Below are positions 22,280 to 33,338 of a stretch of DNA of 64,000 nucleotides, in pieces. The notes below the pieces were generated by a model. It ran no database searches and was not told the origin of the DNA. It saw nothing but the letters and a program-made list of their open reading frames with translations. The translations under genes were made by a program, and so were the position numbers. The stretch covers positions 28,610,877-28,674,876 of the forward strand of contig JAKSZU010000016.1 of NCBI GenBank assembly GCA_026018925.1, in the 5' to 3' direction. The DNA comes from Tupaia tana. Taxonomy: Eukaryota; Chordata; Mammalia; Scandentia; Tupaiidae. Every line of letters begins with the position of its first letter. Position 1 is the first letter of the stretch.

Positions 22280-22470
22280 GAATGGTATGATGGAAAGCAC
22301 ACAGGCTTGAAACAGACTTGAACGTGAGTCTCGGCTTGCACACTGGCTACTGGACCTCAGTCTCCTGACTAAAATGGAAAGTGAGGCTTCCCAACGAAGC
22401 TGTTCAGAGGCTTCACTGAGATAATGTTCCTGTAAGACAGTGCCTGGAACAGATGCTCAGGGAAGGGTAA
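22280..22470 (+). mobile_element. MIR SINE
   Basis: Sense MIR: ATGGAAAGCACACAGGCTTG, TACTGGACCTCAGTCTCC, AGGCTTCACTGAGATAATG and CAGTGCCTGGAACAGATGC. Confidence 0.75.
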
Positions 22471-22619
22471 GTGATGAACAGAAAGGTTTGCATACAGGGT
22501 ACGTGACAAATAGGAAGGTTTGTATAGGGAAAGGACTAATGCTGTTTCTAGTTAAAGAGCTTTTACCCCCTGGCGACCTGTATCCCCCAGCATGAAATGT
22601 GAGCCAAGAATAAAGAAGT

Positions 22620-23045
22620 ACAGAGTTATTAAACATGTTCTACATCCCCATTAATTTGAGAAATGGAAATAGAAATGGATTGGCAAAGACACTTGGCAAA
22701 AAGAATGTTGTTTATGCCCTGCCAGGGAGGAGAAATCACACTCCAGAAGTGTACCACTTTTCTGGCATCAGAATGTCCAGGTTGTAGTCATTGGTCCAGC
22801 AATACCATTTCTAGGAACAGAAATAGATGTAAAGAAAGATTTATGGAAAAGGAAAACTGTATGTTTGATACACCATTCTTTGTAATAGAGTATAAATAAC
22901 CTGAACATCCGCCAGTAGAGGCTAGGTTAAGTTAGGAAATAATGTTCATCCCTTAAAGATATGTAGGTAACTTTTATGTACTTTATGTGGAAAGATTATA
23001 TATAATCTATTAAGTGAAAAAGCTGCAGGACAGTTTCCATACAGT
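22620..23045 (+). mobile_element. Old L1 (L1ME-like) 3' end
   Basis: AGCAATACCATTTCTAGGAA, ATTCTTTGTAATAGAGTATA, CTGAACATCCGCCAGTAGAG and ATTAAGTGAAAAAGCTGCAG follow the order of the 3' end of ancient L1s read in sense. Confidence 0.6.
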
Positions 23046-23952
23046 CCTTGATGGGCCTCCCAGCATCTGACTTTGCCTCAGACCAGCTCTGAAGCGTGGT
23101 GTCAGGGTTCTGGGTGGGCTGGGGAGTGAATGGCTAACTATGAGTTTATGTACTGTGGGCCATCAGGAAGGCCATGAGAAGCTCTGTTTGTACAGAGTTT
23201 AAAGCCTTTTAGGACAACAGTGAGAACACTTGAGAATTGGTCAGGCACCTGCTCTGTGAGAACTGGCCGCTTTGAATAAGACAGTTAGGTGAGGCAGGAC
23301 GAAAGTCCCTAATGAGGGGAGAGCAGGATGTGTCCTAGGAAGGTGGGGATAGGATGGAAGTGACACGCGGTGATGAGGGTTGACAGCGCTTTGAGTGGAA
23401 TTCAGTCAGCAAAGCTGGTCCTCAGTGGAGGGGCTCTCAGGGACTGTCCCCTCCTCCTGATCAGCCTTGTTCTCGTTGCTGTTACTTTGGTGGGGTAAGG
23501 AAAGAGAGGCAAGAGAAATAAAGAGAAGTTCCTAGGGCCATCCCTAAAAGACAGCAGGTGGTCAGAGGCCCTAGGAAACTTGGGGGTCAAGGAACCCAAG
23601 TAGAAGCCATGCTGACTGCCCCAAAGCTGGTGTGGCCCAAGGATGAAACCCATCCTGTTGGAAGCTTAAGGGTCTAAATGAGATGCCCAGTGAGTGAAAG
23701 CTCGGAAAGCAGCATTATTTCAAAGGCAGATGTCTCAGAAACAGGTAGACCTCAAAATGTAGAGGGAGTCTCTGATCAAATGCCTTCTGTTCCCTTCCTA
23801 CTGAAAAAATTCATGTTCAGTTTAGAGGCTGCTTGCTAAAAACATGTCTGGGAAACCAGTCTTTTCATCACTGACCCTGGTTAGAAACAATGGGAAAGTG
23901 CTTGTTGTTACTAGAAAGGAGGTTTTAAGCCTGGATTGTCTATTTTGTTTAA
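23046..23952. other. Intergenic, nothing recognised
   Basis: GC-moderate unique sequence with no repeat, exon or open frame that I can support. Confidence 0.5.
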
Positions 23953-24174
23953 TTTTGCTTGAGGGTGTGTATGCTTGCTGAAGAGAGGACGAACGCAGCC
24001 CTCCTGGGGAATGCTCATTGTAGTCCCGTCCCCATCTCTCCTTTCTTTCTGGATTTTGAGCATGTTTGCACCCACACTTGGTATTTTTCAAGCCACCAGG
24101 TCTAGTACTCAAACCACACAGTTGGCCATGTGGGATCCAGCCACTTTAACTACCATGCCACGGGCTGGCTCTCC
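23953..24174 (-). mobile_element. tRNA-derived SINE, old copy
   Basis: Antisense: CCTCCTGGGGAATGCTC, CAAGCCACCAGGTCTAGTAC and the head TAACTACCATGCCACGGGCT. Confidence 0.75.
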
Positions 24175-24179
24175 CATGT

Positions 24180-24229
24180 GTTTTTGTTTGTTTGTTTGTT
24201 TTTTAAATTTAAACAAACAAACAAAAAAC
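24180..24229. repeat. (GTTT)n / (AAAC)n inverted repeat
   Basis: GTTTTTGTTTGTTTGTTTG and AAACAAACAAACAAAAAAC face each other across an A/T centre, giving about 18-bp arms of near-perfect complementarity. Confidence 0.85.
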
Positions 24230-25184
24230 TAGATGATTCATTAGTTCAGGATAGCCTATTTTAGACTTCATGGATCAATAAAATCTCCCAAGATGTGGGG
24301 CAGTGTGACAGGGGTATTCATTTTTATTTTGTCAAATATGTTTGTTAAAACAAATCAAGGTATATTGTTAAGACACTGGCAGAAATGATCAGAAAATACT
24401 TTGAGGAAAAAGAGCAAGACTCAAAAAGAGACTTCTAAATTGAACATATTCAGCCTTTTTAAAAATTCTTTATATCAACACCCCCCACTGACCTGCAGAC
24501 CGTGAGATATTAGACCAGCACTGGCCCCCCACACACCAGCACCTAAGGAGTGCCCAGTGTTTGTGTCAATGCCACATGGTATGACTGGATTACGTGGCTT
24601 TTAGAAAAACGTTCTTTAGCCGGATCTGAAACTTCTGCCCAGAATCAATATACCACTAAAAATCCTGGAGACAAATATAGCATAACCAGTAATTTATGGA
24701 TAGGTTTTTGGAAATAACCCCAGAGAAGGAATCCGGGCTGGAAACAACTTTTGTTACACCATGTGGCGTATGCAAGTTTAATCAGAGTCCTGGAAAGGGA
24801 ACTGCACAATGTATATCTTAAAGATCCATTTGTAATGCATGAGTTAGTTCTGAGATCAGCTGAGAGAAATGTAGGAAATGAGGACTTAATTGAAACTGAT
24901 CCAAGGAATCATGACCAAGGCAAAGGAACCTAGAAGAGCCTTTCATGGCAGAAGTGTGTGGAGGGGTGGCAGGAACAATAAGCACACTTACCCAGAGTCC
25001 TGCCACAGGGAACATCGCCTGAGGACGAGGAGGCAAGGAGCACCTGGCCAACGGAGCGAGTGTCCCACCTCCGGAGGAAGCTGGACAGCTATGCCTTCTG
25101 TGGACTGCTCAGACCACACCCGCTCCTGAGGCACAGTTCTGCCTCTCCGTGCTCTAACACTGGGCTATCCCCGAACCGCTCCCC
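24230..25184. other. Intergenic, nothing recognised
   Basis: Unique sequence without identifiable repeats. Short open frames on both strands look like chance. Confidence 0.5.
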
Positions 25185-25310
25185 ATTTGTGATTGGCCTC
25201 TTACAAAGGAAGAAATAAGCCCGAGTTGACAAATGATTTGCCCAAGCCCTCATGGCTAGGCAGGATCCAGACCTGCCCTCTCCCAGCTCTCATTCCATCC
25301 CAAAGCAGGT
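25185..25310 (-). mobile_element. MIR fragment
   Basis: GAAGAAATAAGCCCGAGTTG, ATTTGCCCAAGCCCTCATGG and CAGGATCCAGACCTG resemble antisense MIR. Confidence 0.5.
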
Positions 25311-25434
25311 TGAAAGCCTCAAATCCAAAGGACAGAAATGGGCACTGACTATATGCAGCTGGACAGCCCATAGCCTGGAGTGAGAACAAGGGAAAAGCTG
25401 GTTAAATTTGAATCCACTCAACAAATCCAGTCAT

Positions 25435-25715
25435 CAGGACCAGCAGATGGCATCATGGCTATGTCGATGGACTCCCATGTAGTCGACTGCTGTTCGAGTC
25501 CTGGACACTGTGGCTTAAACTCAAGCCGGGCGTGTGTGCGTGCATGCCCAAGATCCCGAAAGGAGAATGGAGGAGAAGGGATTGCGGCGTGGCCATCCCC
25601 CTGGAGGGTGATTTCTCGTTTTCTGTCTCTGTCTCTCTCTGTCTTTCTAGCAAGTGCATGCTCCCTATAGCAAAAAACAAAAACAAAAACGAAACAACCT
25701 CTCCTCCCCCCCAAA
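25435..25715 (+). mobile_element. tRNA-derived SINE, long form
   Basis: Sense copy, B box TGTTCGAGTCC. Exact 12-bp TSD AAATCCAGTCAT at 25,423-25,434 and 25,716-25,727. The tail carries AAACA units. Confidence 0.93.
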
Positions 25716-26025
25716 AAATCCAGTCATGTATATTCAAGGAATGGTATTTTGGCCCAGTTATTATGGTTGAAAATAGCTCAACAAAACTTGAGGCTTAACC
25801 ACACCACTGTGTAGATTGGTGTGTGTAATGATTTCCCCGAGCCAGCCACATTCGTTCATTCACCACGGTGTTATCGGTCTTCTCTACGTGTCCATCAGAA
25901 TAAAGTAAATTATGTTCCCTACACAATTTAGAAAAGCAAAACAAAGTAACCCTACTTGAAGCCCCTTCAGTAATGTTTGATTACAATAACCTTCTACTCA
26001 ATCTATTATATATTAAAATCTTACC

Positions 26026-26290
26026 TCCCCCCCCTTTTTAAAGAGGTTTTTGCCTTAGGATGTGTGCTCACTGGAGAGAGAGACAGAGACAGTGAGAGGG
26101 AAAGTGAGAAATCACCCGCTGGGAGGATGGCTACGCCACATTCTCTTCTCCATTCTCCTCCTGGGATATTGGGAATGCATGCACGCACATGTACCGGGTG
26201 TGATTTTCAAGCCACTGGGTCCAAGATTTGAACCACAATCAGCCATGTGAGAATCCAGCAATGTAACTGCTATGCCATCTGCTGTCCTCC
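26026..26290 (-). mobile_element. tRNA-derived SINE, long form
   Basis: Antisense copy ending GCCATCTGCTGTCC. Exact 10-bp TSD AAATCTTACC at 26,016-26,025 and 26,291-26,300. Confidence 0.92.
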
Positions 26291-26299
26291 AAATCTTAC

Positions 26300-26412
26300 C
26301 CCTTTCAGGCCAATTTGAATCATATAATTTTCTTGCTTAAAGTCCTTCGGTGCCTCTGCCTTGGCCATCAGACTATGCCCTGCTCAGCCTGGTTTTCAAG
26401 GCTGGCTGTAAC
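26300..26412 (+). mobile_element. L2 LINE fragment
   Basis: TTGCTTAAAGTCCTTCGGTG and CTCAGCCTGGTTTTCAAGGC match the L2 3' region in sense. It is probably continuous with the flank on the far side of the SINE at 26,026. Confidence 0.55.
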
Positions 26413-28159
26413 ATTATAGAGTGAGTCTCTTGCATCAGGAATTTTCTGTCTGTGCTTGCTGGGACCCATGGCCTCCTTGGAAAGGATTCACACGGCTGTG
26501 GGCGGGGGGCTTTGCCGGCATAAGAGATCTGCAGAGACAGTGCCAGACTCAGCCTGTGGGTTGCAGGTTTCCTGAGTGTGTTTTCAGTAGCTTGTTCACG
26601 GTTCCAGATGCCGTAGTGCCTGCCCTGCAGTGGGGAGACAATCTCCCAGGTGCTCGTGAACGCATGACTGGCAGCCTGTGGGCAGAATTATAAAGCAGGG
26701 ATTGCCCTCAGCCCTTAGTTTGATAAAACTCTTACACAGAGGACGTGCCTGTTGATATTTTCTTTTTAACGCGTCATTTTTCTTATCTTGCACGCAGATG
26801 GTCCAAAACATTTTAGTAAGTTCTTGAGCCCACGATGCCCCCTCCTCACTTATATGGGTGCTTCTATGAGAAAGGGAGGTAATGGAATTTTAGCTTAACC
26901 AAGCTGTAGGTTGGAAGTTATAACCTACCTAATTCCTTAATTAAGCTATCAATTAGGCTGTGTCTATGCCACCTGCTATGCCTGGGCCTAGTGCCATGTG
27001 AAAATGCCAGCTCCAACAAACCCAAGCTCCATTTAGTCAATTTCTAGTCATGGCCCGCCTGTCTTCCCCTGGGTTTCTCTTAAGGAACTTTTAAAGTCCA
27101 CGTTGATACAGTTGCTAATTCATTTGTCAGGCAGTTGGGGCTACAGAATGTTTGGAGCAGGCAGCAGGCTTCTTTAGGCCTCTTGGGGGCTCTCTCTTCC
27201 CCCAGTGAGAACATCTGTGTTGACCATTTGTTCAGGGGCTGGTCACTTTCTTACTTTCTAGGCCCTGAACTTCTCCTCAGGGAACCACAGAAGGTATAGT
27301 GCTCCGAGAGAAAGAAAAAAATGGAGGCAAAGACACAGAGAAGAAAGGAGGGCCCTCCGAGGGTAAGATCCTTCACAGATTTATCTTTGTAACCCAGGTA
27401 GGTGCACAGTGAGCATTTGTGTGAATGAAAACAAAAACAAAACCAAGAAGGAAAAGCTACTGAACAGGAAACTCGGTGTCGCTGCCATATGTCTTAGTCG
27501 CTTTCTTGCCACTTCCACAGTGTAAGGCTCCTGTCTTAAACTCTCCAGAGGCCTGCCACAACATCGGGTGATACCCTCCTGAGAAGGTGAAGAGTCTGTA
27601 GCTGGTCCCCCAGCTGCAGCGTGGCCTCCCTCAGGAGCTTGAGCCTGAACTAAAAGCTGTATCCTGAGACCCCAACTCCACGTGCGTCCAACCTGCCCAG
27701 CTGTTGGTGTATCCCTGAGATGTGCGTCCCTCCTGCTTACCCGCTGTGAGCAGGGGGTGGTAGTGACTCCAGCAGGAGGCCTGACAAAGAGTTTCCCAAA
27801 GAACTGGGACTTCCAGAAAGCAGATATGGCCTCTAGCCTTGCTCTGTGCTTCATCTTAGGCGAATGTCTTTATCCAGAGAGGTTAACATCTAAACTCAGA
27901 GGAAGCGTGAGCCACGCACCCCAGTGACCACCACACACACTAAGTGAATGATGATGGGTAGGTGTCCGGGAAGCCACTATACTTCCTATCCCTGCTGAGA
28001 AGTATCCAACTTCTCTTGGTTTAGAAACTAAGCAGGGATCCATATACATTCAGCTTATATTTTTTTCCCTGGGTCATTTGAGGCAAAGAATCAGTGTGCT
28101 GGATTCCCTTTCCTCTTTTCTCCCTCCCTCCCTCTCTTCCGTCCAGGGTTGCTTGAGCC
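26413..28159. other. Intergenic, mostly unique
   Basis: No gene. A short L2-like 3' end may lie at 27,375-27,430 (CACAGTGAGCATTTGTGTGAATGAA). The A/T-rich stretch 26,870-27,060 is unusually free of repeats and low in CpG but has no coding signal. Confidence 0.45.
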
Positions 28160-28800
28160 TTTGCTTGTGTTAGGCACTGGAAATACAGAACAGCATGAAC
28201 AGGAGCACCTCAAGGAGCTTATGTTCCAATAGGGAGGCAAACAAGGAAAATAGTGCTGTGTGTTGAGGGGGGGGCAATTAAAGCCTGGAGGAAGGATGGA
28301 GAATGTCAGAGGGAGGGTTGTGATTTTTTCTTTTTTTTTTTTTTTGGAGAGGTTTATGCCATAGGGCGCATATGCTTGCCAGAAAGACAGAGAGAGACAG
28401 AGAGACAGAAAGCGAGAAATCACCCCCCCCCCCGGGGGGATGGCCATGCCGCAATCCCTTCTCCTCCATTCTCCTCTCGGGATCTTGGGCACGTACGCGC
28501 ATGCACCCGGTGTGAGTTTAAGCTACAGGGTCCAGGACTCGAACCGCGGTCGACTACATGGGAGTCCAGCAACACAGCCATTACGCCACCTGCTGTCCTG
28601 GGAGGGTAGTGATTTTTAATTAAGATGGTCAGTGAAGACCTCCCTGAAAATTTCACCTTTGAGTATAGACAAAGGAGTTGAGGAGCAAACTTTGAAGAGT
28701 CACTCAAGCAGAAGGAATACAGAGGCACCTGTTTGGAGGCAGGAGCAGCCCTGATGAACTGGAGGAAGAACAGGCCAGCGAAACAAGTCCCAGAGTGCAG
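28160..28800 (+). mobile_element. Ancient interspersed repeat, family unassigned, split by a SINE
   Basis: GTTAGGCACTGGAAATACAG and CAAGGAGCTTATGTTCCAAT lie before the SINE. TCAGTGAAGACCTCCCTGAA and AGTCACTCAAGCAGAAGGAA lie after it. Same old family as 18,230 and 30,300. Confidence 0.5.
28329..28599 (-). mobile_element. tRNA-derived SINE, long form, young
   Basis: Antisense with B-box complement GACTCGAACCGCGG. 18-bp TSD GGGAGGGTTGTGATTTTT and GGGAGGGTAGTGATTTTT (one mismatch) at 28,311-28,328 and 28,600-28,617. A C/G-run palindrome lies in its centre. Confidence 0.94.
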
Positions 28801-28885
28801 AGGGCACAGGAGTCATATGAGAGCAGAGTGTTTTATTTTTTTTTTCTTGAACAAGGATATTTTATCTTTAAAAAATAAATTATAC

Positions 28886-29050
28886 TGGGGTCAGCAGGTG
28901 ATGCAGTGGTTAAGGTACTAGACTCCCACATGTCCAGCCATGGTTCGACTCCCAGACCTGGTGGTTTGCTTTCTCACTTTCCCTTTCTCTCTCTGTGTGT
29001 CTCACTCTGGTCAAATTAATAATGATAAACAAAATAAAGTAACTATTTGA
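28886..29050 (+). mobile_element. tRNA-derived SINE, short form
   Basis: Head GGGGTCAGCAGGTGATGCAG, B box GGTTCGACTCC, direct passage to TTTGCTTTCTCACTTTCCC and CTGGTCAAATTAATAATG tail. Confidence 0.85.
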
Positions 29051-29086
29051 ATAAATAATACTTTGCTATTTATTAAAACTCATCAA

Positions 29087-29352
29087 GGGGACTAGCAGTT
29101 AGTGTAATGGCTATGTCACTGGACTCCCATGTAGTCGACTGCAGTTCGAGTCTCAAACCCGGTGGCTTAAACTCACGCCGGGTGCATGTGCGTGCATGCC
29201 CAAGATCCCGAGAGGAGAATGGAGGAGAAGGGATTGCAGCATAGCCGTCCCCCTGCGGGGTGATTTCTCGCTTTCTGTCTCTCTGTCTCTCTCTGTCTTT
29301 CTGGCAAGTGCACGTGTCCTATAGCAAAAACCTCTCCAAAAAAAAAAAAAAA
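29087..29352 (+). mobile_element. tRNA-derived SINE, long form
   Basis: Sense copy starting GGGGACTAGCAGTTAGTGTA, poly-A tail. Short TSD TCATCAA at 29,080-29,086 and 29,353-29,359. Confidence 0.92.
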
Positions 29353-29373
29353 TCATCAAAAACTCCCCAAAGT

Positions 29374-29646
29374 GGGACCAGCAGTTAGCGTAATGGCTAT
29401 GTCGCTGGACTCCCACGTAGTTGACCGCGGTTCGAGTCCCGGACCCAGCGGCTTAAACTCACGCCGGGCGCGTGTGCGTGCGTGCCCAAGATCCCGAGAG
29501 GAGAATGGAGGAGAAGGGATTGCGGCGTGGCCATCCCCCCTGGGGGGTGATTTCCTGCTTTCTATCTCTCTGTCTCTCTCTGTCTGTCTGGTGAGCGCAC
29601 GCACCCTATAGCAAAAACCTCTCCAAAAAAAGAAAAAAAAAAAAAA
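29374..29646 (+). mobile_element. tRNA-derived SINE, long form, very young
   Basis: Begins GGACCAGCAGTTAGCGTAAT, A box and B box (GGTTCGAGTCC) intact, CpG-rich. Exact 13-bp TSD AACTCCCCAAAGT at 29,361-29,373 and 29,647-29,659. Third SINE of a head-to-tail run of three. Confidence 0.96.
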
Positions 29647-29659
29647 AACTCCCCAAAGT

Positions 29660-30299
29660 AATTAAATCTTCATTCTTCAGGAATTATTCGCTCACAGATC
29701 ACCATTTCACATCCTAAATCCCAGGGCTCTCATGCACTCCTTGTAGGCCTCATTTAATGTCCACAGCGCTCTTCTCCTTTCTCGGTGATGCATGTATCGC
29801 GTGCCCTCTTGGTCTGTGGGCAGGCGCAGCAGGGCTTCAGCAGCTGCTTCTCCTGTGACTCAGACGGGGCAGAGCTGTGGCCGTGAGACCTGGCCTCTTT
29901 CACACTGGAAGCACCTCAAGTGCAGACACCCTAAATTCTCCCAGTCCTTGCAAACGATTCGTCTGCAGTCACTTCCGACAGTCGTTCCTGAGAGCAGAGT
30001 TCTGATGCAGGGGCCAGACCTCTAGATCACGAGGTCACGAGGGAGACTTGACTTTCACTTGAAAAACATGGGAGACCACCAGAAGGTGTTGAACAAAACA
30101 TTGCTTCCTGTTTTAACACAATTCACCTGGCCACAATCTATTTGCGCTCAGTTTTTATATCGTTCACTTGGCTGCAACTGGTGTGACCTGGTTTAACATA
30201 ATTCACCTACCTGGCCACAGTGGAGAGAGGATGAAGACGGATGAGGCCCACAGCGGGCTTAGCGACTTGGCCGGCAAGGAAAGAGGGGCTGTGAGAACT
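29660..30299. other. Intergenic, mostly unique; short internal repeat
   Basis: No repeat family recognised. Words AACACAATTCACCTGGCCACA near 30,113 and AACATAATTCACC, CTGGCCACAG near 30,195 make an imperfect direct repeat about 80 bp apart. Confidence 0.45.
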
Positions 30300-30510
30300 T
30301 GGACAGAGAATAGGGCAGGGGTGGGATGTGGAAGGTGAGAGGAGAGGCGATAGGGGTGACTCCTCTTGTTTGGTTTTGGGGGTTTTCTGGCTGAACAACC
30401 TGAAAGATAGTGTGCTGTTTTCTGGGACGGGGAAGATGAGGGGGCAGAGGAACCCCTGGGAGTTCAGCCTGGGACGTGTGAAACTCGGAAGAGAGATAAT
30501 GGGAATAGCC
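30300..30510 (+). mobile_element. Ancient interspersed repeat, family unassigned (another piece)
   Basis: GGTGACTCCTCTTGTTTGG, TGAACAACCTGAAAGATAGT and GGACGGGGAAGATGAGGG match a further section of the family seen at 18,230 and 21,340. Confidence 0.4.
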
Positions 30511-30533
30511 TACCTTACTAAGCTCTTGTATGA

Positions 30534-30883
30534 GGGGGTCTCATGGGAACATGGAACGAAAGTATGAGTTTATTTGGGGGCGAAAATTTGAAATCCATGA
30601 AATCCATGGGTTTTTTGTTTTAAGAGAGGTTTTTGCTATAGGGTGCCTGTGCTCACCAGAGAGACAGAAAATATGAAATCACAAAGAGGGGATGGCCATG
30701 CCACCAATCCCTTCTCCATTCTCTTGGGATCTAGGGCACACACACACCTGGTGTGTGATTTAAGCCACCGGGTCTAGGACTTGAGCCATGGTCAACTACT
30801 GGGAGTCCAGTGACACCTTTTGCTGGTCCCCAAATCCAGTTTTATTTATAATATTTTCCATGAACATTTTCGGAAACCCTGCA
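30534..30883. mobile_element. Mariner-type MITE split by a SINE
   Basis: Left part GGGGTCTCATGGGAACATGG, AAGTATGAGTTTATTTGGGG and right part ATTTTCCATGAACATTTTCG, GAAACCCT. The SINE at 30,613-30,831 lies between them. Confidence 0.75.
30613..30831 (-). mobile_element. tRNA-derived SINE, slightly deleted
   Basis: Antisense copy ending TTTTGCTGGTCCCC, shorter than usual through loss of part of the GA-rich segment. Flanking word AAATCCA occurs on both sides. Confidence 0.88.
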
Positions 30884-31584
30884 TATATGCCAGGCACCTC
30901 ATGAAGCCTTTTACATTTCTTCTTCATGACCGCCACAGTCTTCTCTGAGAGAAGAACATGGTACTGTGCCCCTTCCCAGCCATCACCAGACCTCACGCAA
31001 CAAAAGCTAAGTCTTGCCAGTTTGATTTCTCTATCTGCACCATTTCCTGGTGGGTACTGGCTCCTTGTGCTGTTAATGAAGATGTGAGTTTTCTCCTTCC
31101 TTCTCCGGAACAGGAGGGATTACCAGCTTTGTTCTGCTCCCGAAGCCCCACGGATGCCCATGAGCACTGGAGTGAGTTGTGAGCAGGTGTGTGGAAATTG
31201 CGGTTCCCGCCTCGGGCCTGGGCTGCTACGCTTCTCGCCAGGGAGTACAGAAGCCAAGGAAGGAGGTCTCTAGGTTACCCAGCGCTGGGCCACATCCCCC
31301 TGTCAGGTTCACCACAGAGGAGAAAGCTGAGCTTGTTGAGCCAGGAGAATGCAAGTGTCCGAGGTTAGCTGCCAAGCAACTCCTGGGCCTCATCACTAGA
31401 AGATTCTACAGTAGAAAGACAGGAGCCAGCTACTAGGTGAGTGAGTGAAGGGGCGGCTCTGGGCTAGGATCAGGTGTGCTATGTGTTCCTCACGTGAGTC
31501 CTGCTGGCTAGAAAGTCTAAGACTTTCTGTGTATGCTGAGAAAAAGAGAAGTAGGAGTTCTAATCCCACAGCATTTAAGTGTGC
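30884..31584. other. Intergenic, nothing recognised
   Basis: Unique, moderately GC-rich sequence; no supported features. Confidence 0.5.
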
Positions 31585-32055
31585 TAGTTATCTACTGCCA
31601 AGTAGCAAATCTCCCCAAACTCAGTGGCTTTAAGAGCCATTCTCTTGCAGTTTGGGAGCAGCATGGTTGAGTGATCTGAGACTTCTTACATGTCTGGTGC
31701 TGGGTTTGGGGGAAGGGGTTGGAGCTGCAGGGGTCCTCAGGCATTTTTCCAGGTGTGTGTGGTCTCTGCTCATAGGCTTCCCAGCAGCGTATCTTCAGGT
31801 TAGTGACACTTCTTACCTGGTGGCTCAGGGTTCTAAGGCTATGGAACCTCTCCTCCGAGAGAGAGACAACTAGGAACAAATTGTATCCCTTTCCCTAAAC
31901 TAGCTTGGGAAGGTGGGCAGGCCTCTCTTCGTAATCTGCTTATTAGAAGCAAGTGCCCACAGCTGGCCCTTACTGAAGGGGTGGGAAATTAGACTCAACC
32001 TTTTCCTGGGAGGCATATCAACCTGCTGACATGTGTTGCACCCCACGGAAATCTA
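31585..32055 (-). mobile_element. Old LTR-like interspersed repeat
   Basis: GTTATCTACTGCCAAGTAGC, CCCCAAACTCAGTGGCTTTA and, near the far end, CTTATTAGAAGCAAGTGCCC follow the layout of an old LTR-like mammalian repeat (likely the ERVL-MaLR group). A sister copy lies at 38,010-38,940. The family name is uncertain. Confidence 0.45.
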
Positions 32056-33150
32056 TGACATAGTCTAGGGACCTACTAATTATGCCCTGTCAGTGGGAAG
32101 TCTCTTGATGCCTGTAACGTTGGGCAACTCACGTTGGATGTGTGGAAGCACGGTGTGGTATGCAGACAGGCAGCTAAATTTTCTGAGACCAGGCAGACAG
32201 CTGGTCACCGGGGAAACTTCGGTTTTCTCTGTGACTTGGGATGGCATCAGAGTAGACTATAAAGCAGTAAACCCACCGGGATACAGAATAGTGTTAGGAA
32301 GAGAGAAAACAGTATGGAGATGGAGCAGTCGGCAAGAAAATGAAGTTTTGGGTTGCCTGTCGTTTTGGATGCAAGAGCAGAGAACAGGTCTTTGAAAGGC
32401 GATGTAGTTTACTTGATTGGCTGGAGTAGCTAACACACACAGTAGGTCCCAAACTGCATAGCCAGACCTCGCATTCCACTGCCCTCTGTGTGAACGGCCC
32501 TTGGGGTTCCTTGTGCAGAAATTGGACTAGAGCTAATTGTTCTTTTAAAGGGAAATCGCGAGGCCTGGTGAATGCAAATGTCCTTCTAAGTGGTATTCGA
32601 AAGCCTCCCGTAAGGAAATTGCACCAGTGGATATTTGCCTGATGCCAACTAATTAGGAAAACTTGTTCTGGAGACCAGCCTGAATGCACCCAGGGAAGGA
32701 AAGACAGTGTCACCGTAGCTAGCACGCTGGAATTCTCCAGTATAACTCCCAGTCTCCTTACACTTGATTGAGTTTTTATCCTGAGCGCAGACTCTGCTAA
32801 AGGCGGCTGTAGCCCAGTGTGCCCGGCAATTGCCAGAATGTAGTATCGCTAACAGCCGGGGTTCTATGTGCTGCAGCTGGACAATCACAGAGCAACCTGC
32901 GCTTCACTGGAAGCGAGTCTCAAGCTGTTTGGTGTGGTCGCATGAGGGGCTGTGTATCACCTTTTCAGGGCATGGGCTGACAAAGCCTCCCTGACACAGG
33001 GCTTTCCATTTTGGGTTCCTGCAACACCAACCTCCTCCTACCAAGCTGGGCACATTCCCATGAGGCCAGACGCCAGGCCAGACACTTAGTGTGCGACTAG
33101 CGATATTTAGCTTGACAATTATTGCAGATGTTGTATAAAAATAAATGATA
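32056..33150. other. Intergenic, nothing recognised
   Basis: Unique sequence; overlapping open frames on both strands show no family signature. Confidence 0.5.
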
Positions 33151-33153
33151 AAT

Positions 33154-33325
33154 AGGGGCTAGCAGGTGACATGGTGGCTAAGGTGCTGGACTCACACATG
33201 GCTGACCACAGTTTGCGTCCCAGACCAAGAGGCTTACTTTCTCACTTCCCATAACCCTCTCTCTCAGTGAGTGCACATGCCCTGTAGCAAATTTAAAAAT
33301 AATAATAAAATTAAATTATTTAAAA
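33154..33325 (+). mobile_element. tRNA-derived SINE, intermediate form
   Basis: Head GGGGCTAGCAGGTGACATGG passes directly to GGCTTACTTTCTCAC as in the short form. The 3' part, however, is AGTGAGTGCACATGCCCTGT then AGCAAA, as in the long form. Confidence 0.85.
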
Positions 33326-33338
33326 ATAATAAATTATG

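Noticed and set aside
27381-27854. 157-codon minus-strand frame
   Set aside because: No start context, no recognised domain, overlapped by a plus-strand frame of 81 codons; treated as chance.
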